DNA of 64,000 bases, taken from NCBI RefSeq assembly GCF_026212465.1, contig NC_080053.1, positions 2,038,038 to 2,102,037 on the forward strand, read 5' to 3'. Origin of the DNA: Amaranthus tricolor. Taxonomy: Eukaryota > Streptophyta > Magnoliopsida > Caryophyllales > Amaranthaceae. This document shows positions 42,601-52,078 of the stretch, in pieces (within the stretch, counting starts at the first letter, position 1; each line of letters opens with the position of its first letter). A program made the position numbers and the translations under genes. The notes beneath the pieces are model-generated. The model was not told the DNA's origin. It worked only from the letters and a program-made list of their open reading frames with translations, and did not search any database.

Positions 42601-43948
42601 TAGAATAAGAAACCAAAGCTTGCTTCCTCACCCTTATTCCAGTGCTATCATTCAACCAATTCAACTTGTAAGGTTCTTCATGATCTCTAGTAGCTAACTT
42701 CAGCTTACTCACAACTTCAGATGATACTACATCAGTTTGTGCACCACTATCAACTATAACATTGCAAGTATTCTCTCCAATTTTGCATCTAGTATGAAAC
42801 AAATTGTGGCGTTGCTTCAAATCAGCTTGTGGCTCACTAAATAGCACTTTTCGAACCACCATCATATTGTACTCATCTTCTGGTTGTATTTCCTCCTCAT
42901 AATCATCCTCCAAATCTTCCACTTCATTTGCCACAAAATTATACATTTTTTCCTCTTCATCCATAATAGCACACTGAGTAGATGTTAAAACAGCCTTGCT
43001 AGGACATTCACTAGCAATATGTCCTCTTCCATGACATTTAAAACATTTCCTCCTTGTTGCAAGTTCACTAGGCGACACAACAGCCTTTTCTTTTGATTTT
43101 TCGCTTATAAAACTAGATGGGAAAGCCTTACTTTGAAAAGTACTCCCTTTTGAGTTGGAAGGAGTAAACTTCGAAGTACCTTTGTAAGGAAACTTAGGCT
43201 TTTCCTTCTCTTTCTCTTCCTTGGATTGTGCTTCATATTTCAAAGCCAATTTGCAAACATCACTAAAAGAAGCATAATGAGTAACTTCCACTTTTCTACA
43301 AATATTTTTGGACAGCCCTTTAATGAAACGAGCAATTTTAAAGGCTTCCTTCTCTTGCAAATCACAAATCAAACATAGTTTTTCAAACTCTCTAATGTAT
43401 TCTTCCACGCTCATCTCATTTTCTTGTGAAAGATGTGTAAGTTTCAAGTATTGCTCCTGCTCATACTCCTTACTCACCCATTTATCCCTCATCTTTTTTT
43501 TAAATTTTTCCCAAGAGTCCATTTTATTTTTTCCTTCTCTTCTTCTATTTGCTTTAACATTTTCGTACCATAAGGCAGCAAGTTTAGTGAGTTTAAGAAC
43601 AGCAAGCTTAAACTTCTTTTTATCATCATACTCCTTATATTCAAACACGGTTTCAATTTGCCTTAGCCAATCAAGAAATGATTCGCTATCATGACCTCCA
43701 TCAAATTCTGGAAGATCAATTCTAAGCCCCCTATCTTCATCAAAAGATTTATAATTATTTCCACTACTAGAATCCTCATTTTCAATCTCACCAATTTTTC
43801 TTGTAGCTTTTAAAAGTATATCAGCCATAGCATCCATTCTTGTATCTTGCTTTTGTTTTTCAATCTCACGCTCTTCATTTTTTTTCTCCATTCTTTCTAA
43901 CCTCAAATTGATTGATCTCAATAGCTCAGCGAGGTTTTCTTCAGCCAT
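39554..43948 (-). CDS. E2 Gag-Pol polyprotein, 1,464 aa, uninterrupted
   Basis: A single-frame polyprotein supplying all retrotransposition functions. Gag comes first, with the CCHC knuckle at C302, C305, H310, C315. The protease site is D400-S401-G402. Reverse transcriptase has D684 and Y746-L-D-D749. RNase H has D894, E931, D956 and D999. Integrase has H1071, H1078, C1108, C1111 and the catalytic triad D1139, D1200, E1236 in exact D-60-D-35-E spacing. A GPY/F-type domain lies at about 1373-1393, and no canonical chromodomain is recognisable after it. The start at 43948 is the first ATG after the PBS and sits two bases after an A28 run. Residues 1423-1427 are encoded by the polypurine tract and residues 1428-1464 by the 3' LTR. 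The length is normal for a one-ORF chromovirus. No stop, frameshift or lost catalytic residue was seen. Confidence 0.95.
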   Translation of the reverse strand: MAEENLAELLRSINLRLERMEKKNEEREIEKQKQDTRMDAMADILLKATRKIGEIENEDSSSGNNYKSFDEDRGLRIDLPEFDGGHDSESFLDWLRQIETVFEYKEYDDKKKFKLAVLKLTKLAALWYENVKANRRREGKNKMDSWEKFKKKMRDKWVSKEYEQEQYLKLTHLSQENEMSVEEYIREFEKLCLICDLQEKEAFKIARFIKGLSKNICRKVEVTHYASFSDVCKLALKYEAQSKEEKEKEKPKFPYKGTSKFTPSNSKGSTFQSKAFPSSFISEKSKEKAVVSPSELATRRKCFKCHGRGHIASECPSKAVLTSTQCAIMDEEEKMYNFVANEVEDLEDDYEEEIQPEDEYNMMVVRKVLFSEPQADLKQRHNLFHTRCKIGENTCNVIVDSGAQTDVVSSEVVSKLKLATRDHEEPYKLNWLNDSTGIRVRKQALVSYSIGGFEDERWCDVIPMDACHLLLGRPWQFDHNSEHRGKSNEYIVTKKDGRKVKLIPLPPKVAKKEKDKSNYLVTCNEFEKIVDEYGGGYALVLRTKDQISTSCDNSSSLNELLEEYKDVFPNDLPKGLPPIRGIEHAIDLIPGAPLPNKAAYRCNPEESKELERQVSELIERGYVRESLSPCAVPALLVPKKDGTWRMCVDSRSINNITIKYRFPMPRLQDMLDELSGALVFSKIDLRSGYHQMRIREGDEWKTAFKTKQGLYEWLVMPFGLCNAPSSFMRLMNEVLRPFLNNFVVVYLDDILVYSKNNEDHMVHLKRLFEKLREVKLYGKLEKCFFMTPSVSFLGYIVTREGVQVDPEKVKAVKSWLAPTNVHEVRSFHGLASFYRRFIRNFSSIMAPITELTKKGEFEWTENAQRAFDKVKYMLCNAPILVLPDFNNVFEVECDASGVGIGAVLIQEKKPVSFFSEKLSEAKLNYSTYDREFYAIVRALDHWSHYLRPKPFVLHSDHEALKFINGQQKLNKRHAKWVEFLQSFTFSSKYKDGKSNIVADALSRRAYLLSMVDAKVLGFEQLKEYYKDDPDFANEFPKPSKDYVDQDGYLFKGNKLCVPKSGIRELLVREVHSGGLAGHFGIQKTLDILGEHFYWPRMIRDVTLVVERCATCQKSKGHFTKGLYTPLPVPDSPWESVSMDFIVGLPRTQRGRDSIMVVVDRFSKMAHFVACNKTDDAVKVAELYFKEIVKLHGIPRSIVSDRDSKFLSHFWRTLWKLVGTKLLFSTSHHPQTDGQTEVTNRTLGALLRGLVSKTQKDWDMKLAHAEFAYNRAHSLTTSRSPFEVVYGVNPFVPVDLIPLLKTNMVEKDAKKRVETFQKTCEQVKKRIEEMNKKYQERANKKRKQPIFNPGDLVWLHLRKERFPKLRKNKLMPRSDGPFKVLERVNDNAYKIELPDELMGVSATFNVGDLSPYLDDSSLRTNSSKEGENDPRSNTLSHEPIALVLEVLGFNPFKSEFVTCLTWVED
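39669..39683 (-). other. E2 polypurine tract
   Basis: Minus strand AAAAGAAGGAGAGAA sits directly against the LTR. It is the expected primer site for second-strand synthesis and is also protein-coding (Lys-Glu-Gly-Glu). Confidence 0.85.
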
Positions 43949-43950
43949 AG

Positions 43951-43978
43951 TTTTTTTTTTTTTTTTTTTTTTTTTTTT
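43951..43978 (-). other. A28 homopolymer in the E2 5' leader
   Basis: Twenty-eight consecutive T on the plus strand, so A28 in the element RNA, separated from the gag ATG by only two bases. A length this exact may partly reflect sequencing of a homopolymer. Confidence 0.9.
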
Positions 43979-44029
43979 GTGTTTATTTTGAATGAATTAA
44001 CACTTTGAAACACTCTTTAAAATACCAAA

Positions 44030-44041
44030 GCTCTGATACCA
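44030..44041 (-). other. E2 primer-binding site
   Basis: Minus strand TGGTATCAGAGC, matching the initiator-Met tRNA 3' end, two bases from the LTR end at 44044. Same primer class as E1. Confidence 0.92.
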
Positions 44042-44043
44042 AA

Positions 44044-44735
44044 TGATGTAAATGCTAACTCAAGACTTCCTAAATGATTAAGGAAGGAGAAGGACAAAAG
44101 AAAAGAAAGAAGAAGTAATTTGGGCAGAATGTATATTTGAATGAAAATAGGACAACCAAAGCACAAGAACAAACTCAATGCAATAGTATTTAGGCTAGAG
44201 ACAAGACAAACTCAATCTCCCCTAGTTTAATACTCAAGAACACACTCAAAGTATTAAAGAACTCTTGTTTACCTTGGACAAACACAAAGATAGGCAAGAA
44301 GAAAACACAAAGGTTGATTCATAAAACAAGTCTGAACTTTCATTCATGAATAGCTCTCTTTAAATAGAGTTACAACAGCAAAAGGAAGCTAAAAAAAAGC
44401 AAGAGAAATTAAGGTGGGACGTCCAAGCATGGGGAACAAGCATTGGAACTCACAAAACAGCATTAAATAGCCTCCAAAGCATGCATTAGGCTGATTTAAG
44501 TTGTTCCCCAAGCATGCAGTAGCTAATTAATCAGATTTAAGTGGTAAAAGACTTTAAAAAAAACATAACTAAACTTGGACCTATCAAAGTGACGTCCAAC
44601 CAATATATGGGTAGCTTTACTTAATCTTCAACCCAAGTTAGACATGTAACAAATTCAGATTTAAAAGGATTAAAACCAAGTACTTCAAGAACTAAAGCAA
44701 TCGGCTCATGAGATAACGTATTTGATCTTGGATCA
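44044..44735 (-). repeat. E2 5' LTR (692 bp)
   Basis: Full-length partner of 38977-39668, about 99.6% identical. This copy should carry the active promoter. Its outer end ...CTTGGATCA is followed directly by the CAATG target duplication. Confidence 0.95.
44358..44367 (-). promoter_or_regulatory. E2 LTR candidate TATA box
   Basis: Minus strand CTATTTAAAG in the middle of the 5' LTR; the same motif in the 3' LTR is at 39291-39300. Motif and position only. Confidence 0.4.
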
Positions 44736-44740
44736 CAATG
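44736..44740. other. E2 target-site duplication, right copy (CAATG)
   Basis: Second CAATG, continuing into ATCAATAATG exactly as the undisturbed sibling satellite blocks do. Confidence 0.95.
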
Positions 44741-46591
44741 ATCAATAATGAATGAACGATGAAGAATGAACAAGGATCAATGATTAATGAACAATGAACG
44801 ATGAAGAATGAACAAGGATCAATGAGCATTGAAGAATGAATGATGAAGAATGAACAAGGATCAATGATCAATGAACAATGAACGATGAAGAATGAATATG
44901 GATCAATGATCATTAAAGAATGAACGATGAAGAATAAACAAGGATCAATGATCATTGAAGAATGAACAAGGATGAATGATCAATGAACAATGAACGATGA
45001 AGAATGAACCAGAATCAATGAGCATTGAAGAATGAACGATTTAGAATTAACAAGGTTCAATGATCATTCAAGATGGAACGATGAAGAATGAACAAGGATC
45101 AATGATCATTGAAGAATGAACGATGAAGAATTAATATGGATCAATGATCATTAAAGAATGAACGATGAAAAATGAACAAGGATCAATGATCATTGAAGAA
45201 TGAACGATGAAGAATGAACAAGGATCAATGATCAATGAACAATGAACGATGAAGAATGAACCAGGATCAATGAGCATTGAAGAATGAACGATTTAGCATG
45301 AACAAGGATCAATGATCATTCAAGATGGAACGATGAAGAATGAACAAGGATCAATGATCATTGAAGAATGAACGATGAAGAATGAATATGGATCAATGAT
45401 CATTAAAGAATGAACGATGAAGAATGAACAACGATCAATGATCATTGAAGAATGAACGATGAAGAATGAACAAGGATCAATGATCAATGAACAATGAACG
45501 ATGAATAATGAACCAGGATTAATGAGCATTGAAGAATGAACGATTTAGAATGAACAAGGATCAATGATCATTGAAGATGGAATGATGAAGAATGAACAAG
45601 GATCAATGATCATTAAAGAATGAACGATTTAGAATGAACAAGGATAATTTGTCATTGAAGAATGAACGATAAAGAATGAACAAGGATCAATGATCATTGA
45701 AGATGGAACGATGAAGAACGAACAAGGATCAATGATCATTGAAGAATGAACGATGAAGAATGAATATGGATCAATGATCATTAAAGAATGAACGATGAAA
45801 AATGAACAAGGATCAATGATCATTGAAGAATGAACGATGAAGAATGAACAAGGATCAATGATCAATGAACAATGAACGATGAAGAATGAACCAGGATCAA
45901 TGAGCATTGAAGAATGAACGATTTAGAATGAACAAGGATCAATGATCATTGAAGATGGAACGATGAAGAATGAACAAGGATCAATGATCATTGAAGAATG
46001 AACGATGAAGAATGAATATGGATCAATGATCATTAAAGAATGAACGATGAAGAATGAACAAGGATCAATGATCAATGAACAATGAACGATGAAGAATGAA
46101 CAAGGATCAATGATCAATGAACAATGAACGATGAAGAATGAACCAGGATCAATGAGCATTGGAGAATGAACGATTTAGAATGTACAAGGATCAATGATCA
46201 TTCAAGATGGAACGATGAAGAATGAACAAGGATCAATGATCATTGAAGAATGAACGATGAAGAATGAATATGGATCAATGATCATTAAAGAATGAACGAT
46301 GAAGAATGAACAAGGATCAATAAACATTGAAGAATGAACGATGAAGAATGAACAAGGATGAATGACCAATGAACAATGAACGATGAAGAATGAACCAGAA
46401 TCAATGATCATTGAAGATGGAACGATGAAGAACGAACAAGGATCAATGATCATTGAAGAATGAACGATGAAGAATGAATATGGATCAATGATCATTAAAG
46501 AATGAACGATGAAGAATGAACAAGGATCAATGAGCATTGAAGAATGAACGATGAAGAATGAACAAGGATCAATGATCAATGAACAATGAAC

Positions 46592-47095
46592 GATGAAGAT
46601 TGAAACAGAATCAATGAGCATTGTAGAATGAACGATGAAGAATATACAAGGATCAATGATGAATAATGAATGAACGATGAAGAATGAACAAGGATCAATG
46701 ATCATTGAAGAATGAACGATGAAGAATGAATATGGTTCAATGATCATTAAAGAATGAACGATGAAGAATGAACAAGGATCAATGATCAATAATGAATGAA
46801 CGATGAAGAATGAACAAGGATCAATGATTAATGAACAATGAACGATGAAGATTGAAACAGAATCAATGAGCATTGTAGAATGAACGATGAAGAATATACA
46901 AGGATCAATGATGAATAATGAATGAACGATGAAGAATGAACAAGGATCAATGATCATTGAAGAATGAACGATGAAGAATGAATATGGTTCAATGATCATT
47001 AAAGAATGAACGATGAAGAATGAACAAGGATCAATGATTATTGAAGAATGAACGATGAAGAATGAACAAGGATCAATGATCAATGAACAATGAAC
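46592..47095. repeat. Tandem 252-bp higher-order units
   Basis: Marker GATGAAGATTGAAAC followed by GCATTGTAGAATG and GAATATACAAGG recurs 252 bp (six monomers) apart at 46592 and 46844. Flanking variants ATGGTTCAATGATC near 46730 and 46983 repeat at the same spacing. Confidence 0.75.
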
Positions 47096-47979
47096 GATGA
47101 AGAATGAACCAGGATCAATGAGCATTGAAGAATGAACGATTTAGAATGAACAAGAATCAATGATCATTGAAGATGGAACGATGAAGAATGAATAAGGATC
47201 AATGATCATTGAAGAATGAACGATGAAGAATGAATATGGATCAATGATCATTAAAGAATGAACGATGAAGAATGAACAAGGATCAATGATCATTGAAGAA
47301 TGAACGATGAAGAATGAACAAGGATGAATGATCGATGAAGAATGAACGATGAAGAATGAACAAGGATCAATGATCAATAATGAATGAACGATGAAGAATG
47401 AACAAGGATCAATGATTAATGAACAATGAACGATGAAGAATGAACAAGGATCAATGAGCATTGAAGAATGAACGATGAAGAATGAACAAGGATCAATGAT
47501 CAATGAACAATGAACGATGAAGATTGAAACAGAATCAATGAGCATTGTAGAATGAACGATGAAGAATATACAAGGATCAATGATGAATAATGAATGAACG
47601 ATGAAGAATGAACAAGGATCAATGATCATTGAAGAATGAACGATGAAGAATGAATATGGTTCAATGATCATTAAAGAATGAACGATGAAGAATGAACAAG
47701 GATCAATGATCATTGAAGAATGAACGATGAAGAATGAACAAGGATCAATGTTCAATGAACAATGAACGATGAAGAATGAACCAGGATCAATGAGCATTGA
47801 AGAATGAACGATTTAGAATGAACAAGGTTCAATGATCATTCAAGATGGAACGATGAAGAATGAACAAGGATCAATGATCATTGAAGAATGAACGATGAAG
47901 AATTAATATGGATCAATGATCATTAAAGAATGAACGATGAAAAATGAACAAGGATCAATGATCATTGAAGAATGAACGA

Positions 47980-47984
47980 TGAAG
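47980..47984. other. E3 target-site duplication, left copy (TGAAG)
   Basis: TGAAG directly before the E3 LTR start at 47985, repeated at 53133-53137. Joining the flanks with one copy restores the standard subunit GATGAAGAATGAAC. Confidence 0.95.
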
Positions 47985-48340
47985 TGATGTGTAAACAAGA
48001 TGAGAAACCTTGTTACAAAATGATAAATTAAAGGGGTCACACGTTTTTTGGTATATTTTTTTTGTATGATCAGATTAGTTAGGGGAACTCTCACCCTAAG
48101 CTAAAGGTATAGCAAAGAGGAACTCTCACTCTATTGCTTGGGGTAGTTTAGATAAGGGAACTCTCACCAAATCACAAACTACAAGTCTTAACTTTGGGAA
48201 CTCTCACCAAAATTACTACTCTTCAAATTTGGAACACTCAAATTTGGACAATTAAAATTGACTAAACACAAGTCAAATTCAATAAACAAAACACAAGTTT
48301 TTTTGGCAAATTTCTGGATATCTTTTTCATTCATCAAAGT

Positions 48341-48356
48341 ATGCTATATATAGCAT
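48341..48356. promoter_or_regulatory. E3 LTR TATA-containing 16-bp perfect palindrome
   Basis: ATGCTATATATAGCAT is its own reverse complement and embeds TATATA; the copy in the 5' LTR is at 52450-52465. It is the best TATA candidate in this LTR. Confidence 0.55.
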
Positions 48357-48553
48357 TCTTACAACCTTTCACTTGCCTAAATAAATTCAACAAAAGAAAA
48401 TAAAAAGACAACAAAATAAAAGAGGATTAAGTGGCTAATCAATGTCCACATTAATCTCCATTACACACACTTAAGACTAATTAAACAAAGCTTAAAACTA
48501 GGATAAATGTTCAGCAATTAATCTCTCAAAAACTGTTCAATACCGTCATTCAA

Positions 48554-48765
48554 AGCTGCCCCTTGAATTCCAAAACCGCCGCTTTAAATGAGATTAAAAA
48601 CAAGCTGCCCCTTGAATTCCAAAACTGCCGCTTTAAATGAGATTAAAAACCAGCTTTAAATCTCCTTAAGACATACCCCTTTGTATTCCAAAACTGCAGC
48701 TTTAAATGAGATTGAAAACCATCTTTAAATCTCCTTAAAACACGCCCCTTTGAATTCCAAAACTG
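48554..48765 (-). repeat. Internal tandem repeat in the E3 LTR
   Basis: Units 48554-48602, 48603-48651, 48652-48720 and 48721-48765 share TTGAATTCCAAAAC(C/T)G and CTTTAAATGAGATT blocks. The third and fourth carry an added TTTAAATCTCCTTAA segment. The same array is in the 5' LTR, 4,109 bp to the right. Confidence 0.85.
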
Positions 48766-48830
48766 TTTGGAATTTATTCCTTGTAACCGACATTAATTCA
48801 CACGTGTATTGAAGCTTGAAAAACCCCCAA

Positions 48831-49904
48831 TTACTTGATGCTTTCAACAAGGTTAATTACACTAAGTGAAGTGCAACCCCTTGTAAAAATTATTGGACCA
48901 AAACCGTGCATAGGATTAAAGAAGGACTTGGACAAAAATAATTCCCTTGCATTGTTCTGGACTTGGACCTCACCTTGACCACTTGGACCATCTTGAACAT
49001 TAGGACTTTGACCATATTGGTCATCCTCCTCTTCTTCAAAAGGAATTGCCCTCAATTCGTCATCATCAAAGTAAGGAGCAAGGTCACCAATGTTGAATGT
49101 ACTTGAGACACTATATTGGCCTCCCAAATCAACCTTGTATGCATTGTCATTGACCTTTCCCACGATCTCAAATGGACCCTCGGCTCTTGGCATTAACTTG
49201 TTCTTTCTTTTGCTAGGAAACCTCTCTTTTCTCATGTAAATCCACACTAAGTCACCAACATCAAACTGCTTCACGTTTTTCACTCTTTTGTTGGCTTGCT
49301 TTTTGTAGACTTCATTTGCTTTCTCAATATTCTTCCTAACTTCCTTGTGAACCTTTAACATGAACTCGGCTTGTTCCTTAGCACCACCATGAATGAACTT
49401 ATCTTGTGGCAAAGCTATAAGATCAATAGGAACATAAGGATTGACACCATAGACTACTTCAAAAGGAGAGTACTTTGTAGTAGCTCTAGGAGTCCTATTG
49501 TAAGCAAACTCAGCATGAGCTAGCTTGACATCCCATTCCTTAGTACTCTTATTAACTAAGGTCCTAAGCAAAGAACCAAGCACTCTATTCACCACTTCGG
49601 TTTGACCATCGGTTTGTGGATGGTGTGAAGTAGAAAACAGTAACTTTGTTCCCATTAGGCGCCATATTGATTTCCAAAAATGACTAAGGAACTTTGTATC
49701 ACGATCAGACACAATGGTGCGTGGCACCCCATGAAAACGAACCACTTCCTCAAAATATAGCTTAGCCACTTTCATGGCATCTTCAGTTTTATGACATGGA
49801 ATGAAGTGAGCCATTTTTGAGAACCTATCAACAACCACCATTATTGAATCTTTACCCCTTTGAGTTCTAGGTAAAACTACAATAAAATCCATACTAATAT
49901 CTTC
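48831..49904 (-). pseudogene. E3 integrase core and C-terminus, cut off by an upstream stop
   Basis: This open stretch follows the nonsense codon in the same frame; its first ATG is at 49892, within the integrase core. Numbered from that ATG, the catalytic residues are D2, D63 and E99 in D-60-D-35-E spacing, then a GPY/F-type region. The frame then passes through an acidic segment encoded by the polypurine tract and about 63 residues encoded by the 3' LTR, before the stop at 48831. The integrase zinc-binding part is in the preceding open stretch, so a complete integrase is not made without stop readthrough. Confidence 0.85.
49024..49037 (-). other. E3 polypurine tract
   Basis: Minus strand GAAGAAGAGGAGGA directly adjoins the 3' LTR. 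It lies inside the integrase reading frame (run of Glu), as in E2. Confidence 0.85.
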
Positions 49905-50531
49905 TCAAGGTCTCTCGGGAACTGGCAAAGGCTTGTAAAGACTCTTATGGAACACCATCTTTGCCCTTTGACAAGTAGAGCAACGACTAACCACATGATG
50001 AACCGTGGCTGACATCTTTGGCCAATAAAAGTGAGCTTGAAGAAGCTCCATTGTCTTTTGAATCCCAACGTGACCAGCCAGACCTCCTCCATGAACTTCA
50101 TGAATCAACAAACTTCTAATTGGACACTTAGGAATGCATAATCTATTTCCCTTGAAAAGAAAACCATCATGTAAGGAAAATAAATCATAAACTCCATGAA
50201 CACATTTCTCCATGACGTCATTAAAATCACCATCTTCCTTGTAGTACTCTTTGATCAAATCAAAACCAAGGACCTTTGCTTCAACAACTCCAAGAAAATT
50301 ATGCCTCCTAGATAAGGCATCCGCAACAACATTAGCTTTTCCACTTTTGTACTTAGAGGAAAAGTTAAAGGTTTGCAGAAATTCAACCCACTTAGCATGT
50401 CTTGAATTCAACTTCTTTTGTACATGAATAAATCTCAAGGACTCATGATCAGAATGCAAGATAAACGGCTGTGGCCTCAAATAATGTGACCAATGATCTA
50501 GAGCTCTCACCATGGCATAGAACTCTATCAT
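49905..50531 (-). pseudogene. E3 RNase H and integrase zinc domain fragment
   Basis: Continues pol after a frameshift. It holds the RNase H residues E (in EFYAMVRAL), D (in LHSDHE) and D (in VADALSR), then an HHCC integrase zinc-binding region ([11 protein letters not shown]...CSTC). It ends in TGA at 49905-49907, where E2 encodes Trp (PVP...W-E), so one base change explains the stop. The ATG at 50531 is a by-product of the frameshift and not a natural start. Confidence 0.85.
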
Positions 50532-52029
50532 ACGTGGAATAATTCAACTTTCCTTGACTCAACTTTTCACTAAAATATGCAATTGGACGCCCTTCTTGAA
50601 TCAACACTGCTCCAATTCCCTTCCCACTTGCATCACATTCAACCTCAAACAGCTTGGAAAAATCTGGAAGTGCAAGAATAGGAGTGTTGCACATTTTTTC
50701 CTTCACTTCTTCAAAGGCCTTTTGAGCTTGTGGAGTCCACTCGAACGCCCCCTTTTTAGTACACTCAGTTATAGGAGCCATGAGTGTGCTAAAATTCTTG
50801 ATAAACCTTCTATAGAAAGAAGCCAGTCCATGAAAAGAACGGACCTCCGTGAGTGTTTTAGGACTAGGCCATGATTGAATTGCTTCAATCTTGCTAGGAT
50901 CCACCTTCACGCCATCACCTGAAAATTTGGTGATGAAAATGTGTTGCCTTTGTGGTGCCAAGGGCTCCTCCACACGTGCTTGCAATGCCCTTCTAACCAC
51001 TAAATTGGTGTTGTCCTCCATCTCCGGAAAGCAATCATCTTCCCCATCCTCTTCCTTAGGACTTTTAGTCTCCTCTTCTTCAGTTTCAAATTCCTCCCAA
51101 TTTATGTTTTGGGTGGCTATGAGCCTAACCTCTTGCATGGTTAAGGCCTTTGAATTAGGACAATCCTTTTTGAAATGTCCTCTACCTCCACACTTGTAAC
51201 AGACAATGTCGCTAAGTTTGAAGTCTTTCTTGTCTTTCTTAGGTGATTCATTTGACTTGCTAAAGGAAGAACCCTCCTTCAAGGTGAAGGGTGGTTTGCG
51301 CACCACTGGAGTAGTGGTAGACGTTTTCTTCTTTTTCCTCCTAGCATCAAACTTGGTCACAAGTTTACAAGCTTCCACAAAAGTAAGGTTAGTGTAACCT
51401 TCAAGCTTGTCTTGCAACTCTTGATCCAACCCAGCTACAAAACGCCCCATTTTGAGTTCTTCATTTTCAGTTACTTCACACACAATGGCAAGCCTATCAA
51501 ACTCTTTGATGTAGTCTTCCACTGAATCGCCATTTTGTTGTAAAGTGCTCCACTTCACATATTGGCTTTGCTTATAATTGTGAGGAATAAAACGGTCTCT
51601 CATCCGTTTCTTTAACTTGTTCCAAGTTGATATAGGAGCTTTACCCCTAAGGGTACGTGCCCTTTGTTCTCCTTGCAACCAACTGTCACCATAGCCCTTC
51701 AGTTTCACCTTGGCTATTTTATATTTCTGCACTTCTTCTTGAATATCCTTGTACTTAAAGTACCTTTCCAATGATTTCTCCCACTCCAGGTACTTCTCTG
51801 GATCAAGTGACCCATCAAAGGAAGGGACGTCTACTTTGAGACTCCTATCCTCCCTCCTAGGTGGAGGTTCTTCATCTTGATCTCTCCTATCTTGCTCGTT
51901 CAAGAGTCTTGCCATAAAGGCAGCAAGATTCCCTTGTAGATTGGCATTAGTTTCGGCCAATCTTTCTTGACTAGCAATGGAACGATTTAGAGCTTCCAAA
52001 ACTACCCTCAAATCTTGATTCTCTCCCAT
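50449..52029 (-). pseudogene. E3 Gag fused in frame to a residual RT/RNase H segment
   Basis: The start is ATG at 52029, 65 nt inside the LTR end; the frame is open further upstream into the LTR, but this ATG aligns with the Gag starts of E1 and E2. Residues 1-360 are a full Gag with zinc knuckle C277, C280, H285, C290 and acidic tail. At about residues 364-370 (50920-50940) it jumps to RT sequence just past the palm (GDGVKVDP...). This removes protease and the RT catalytic YLDD, roughly 410 residues compared with E2. RT connection and early RNase H (CDASG) follow to about residue 502. A 2-bp loss near 50523-50526 (AGAGAG to AGAG) then shifts the frame to 24 unrelated residues. Gag itself looks functional. 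Confidence 0.88.
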
Positions 52030-52078
52030 GATATGTAGGTATTCGACCCCTTTGGAAGTGTTTAGAAAAACTCCCCCT

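Larger units (their letters stand above)
38977..44735 (-). mobile_element. E2: complete Ty3/gypsy CRM-like retrotransposon, apparently intact
   Basis: 5,759 bp on the minus strand: 5' LTR 44044-44735, PBS 44030-44041, A28 leader, one gag-pol frame, polypurine tract 39669-39683 and 3' LTR 38977-39668. The LTRs are both 692 bp, start TG and end CA, and differ at three sites by my alignment (about 0.4%). Target duplication is CAATG. Every catalytic residue that I could check is present, so it may be autonomous. CRM assignment rests on RT and IN sequence, a GPY/F domain with no obvious canonical chromodomain, and coding sequence running through the polypurine tract into the LTR. The clade is an inference from family knowledge. 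Confidence 0.95.
44736..47984. repeat. Satellite block B: 42-bp tandem repeat, about 77 units
   Basis: Continuation of block A after the E2 insertion, with no gene in it. One 14-bp subunit is missing at 44967/44968, shifting the register by a third of a unit. From about 46.6 kb new variants appear that I did not see in block A: GCATTGTAGAATGAAC, GATGAAGAATATAC and AAGGATCAATGATG. A 252-bp (6 x 42) duplication holds the marker GATGAAGATTGAAAC at 46592 and 46844, with a third occurrence at 47516. Confidence 0.97.
47985..49023 (-). repeat. E3 3' LTR (1,039 bp)
   Basis: Plus-strand ends are TGATGTGTAAAC and CATATTGGTCA. It contains four copies of a GGGAACTCTCACC-type motif (48082-48096, 48117-48130, 48155-48169, 48195-48209). 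It also contains a four-unit imperfect tandem repeat of 49, 49, 69 and 45 bp at 48554-48765 built around CCTTTGAATTCCAAAACTG. The minus-strand reading frame of integrase continues through its first 190 bases. Confidence 0.95.

Noticed and set aside
39884..43694. Plus-strand open frames within E2 (up to 128 codons) and similar ones in E1 and E3
   Set aside because: They are antisense shadows of gag-pol, with no recognisable domain or start context.
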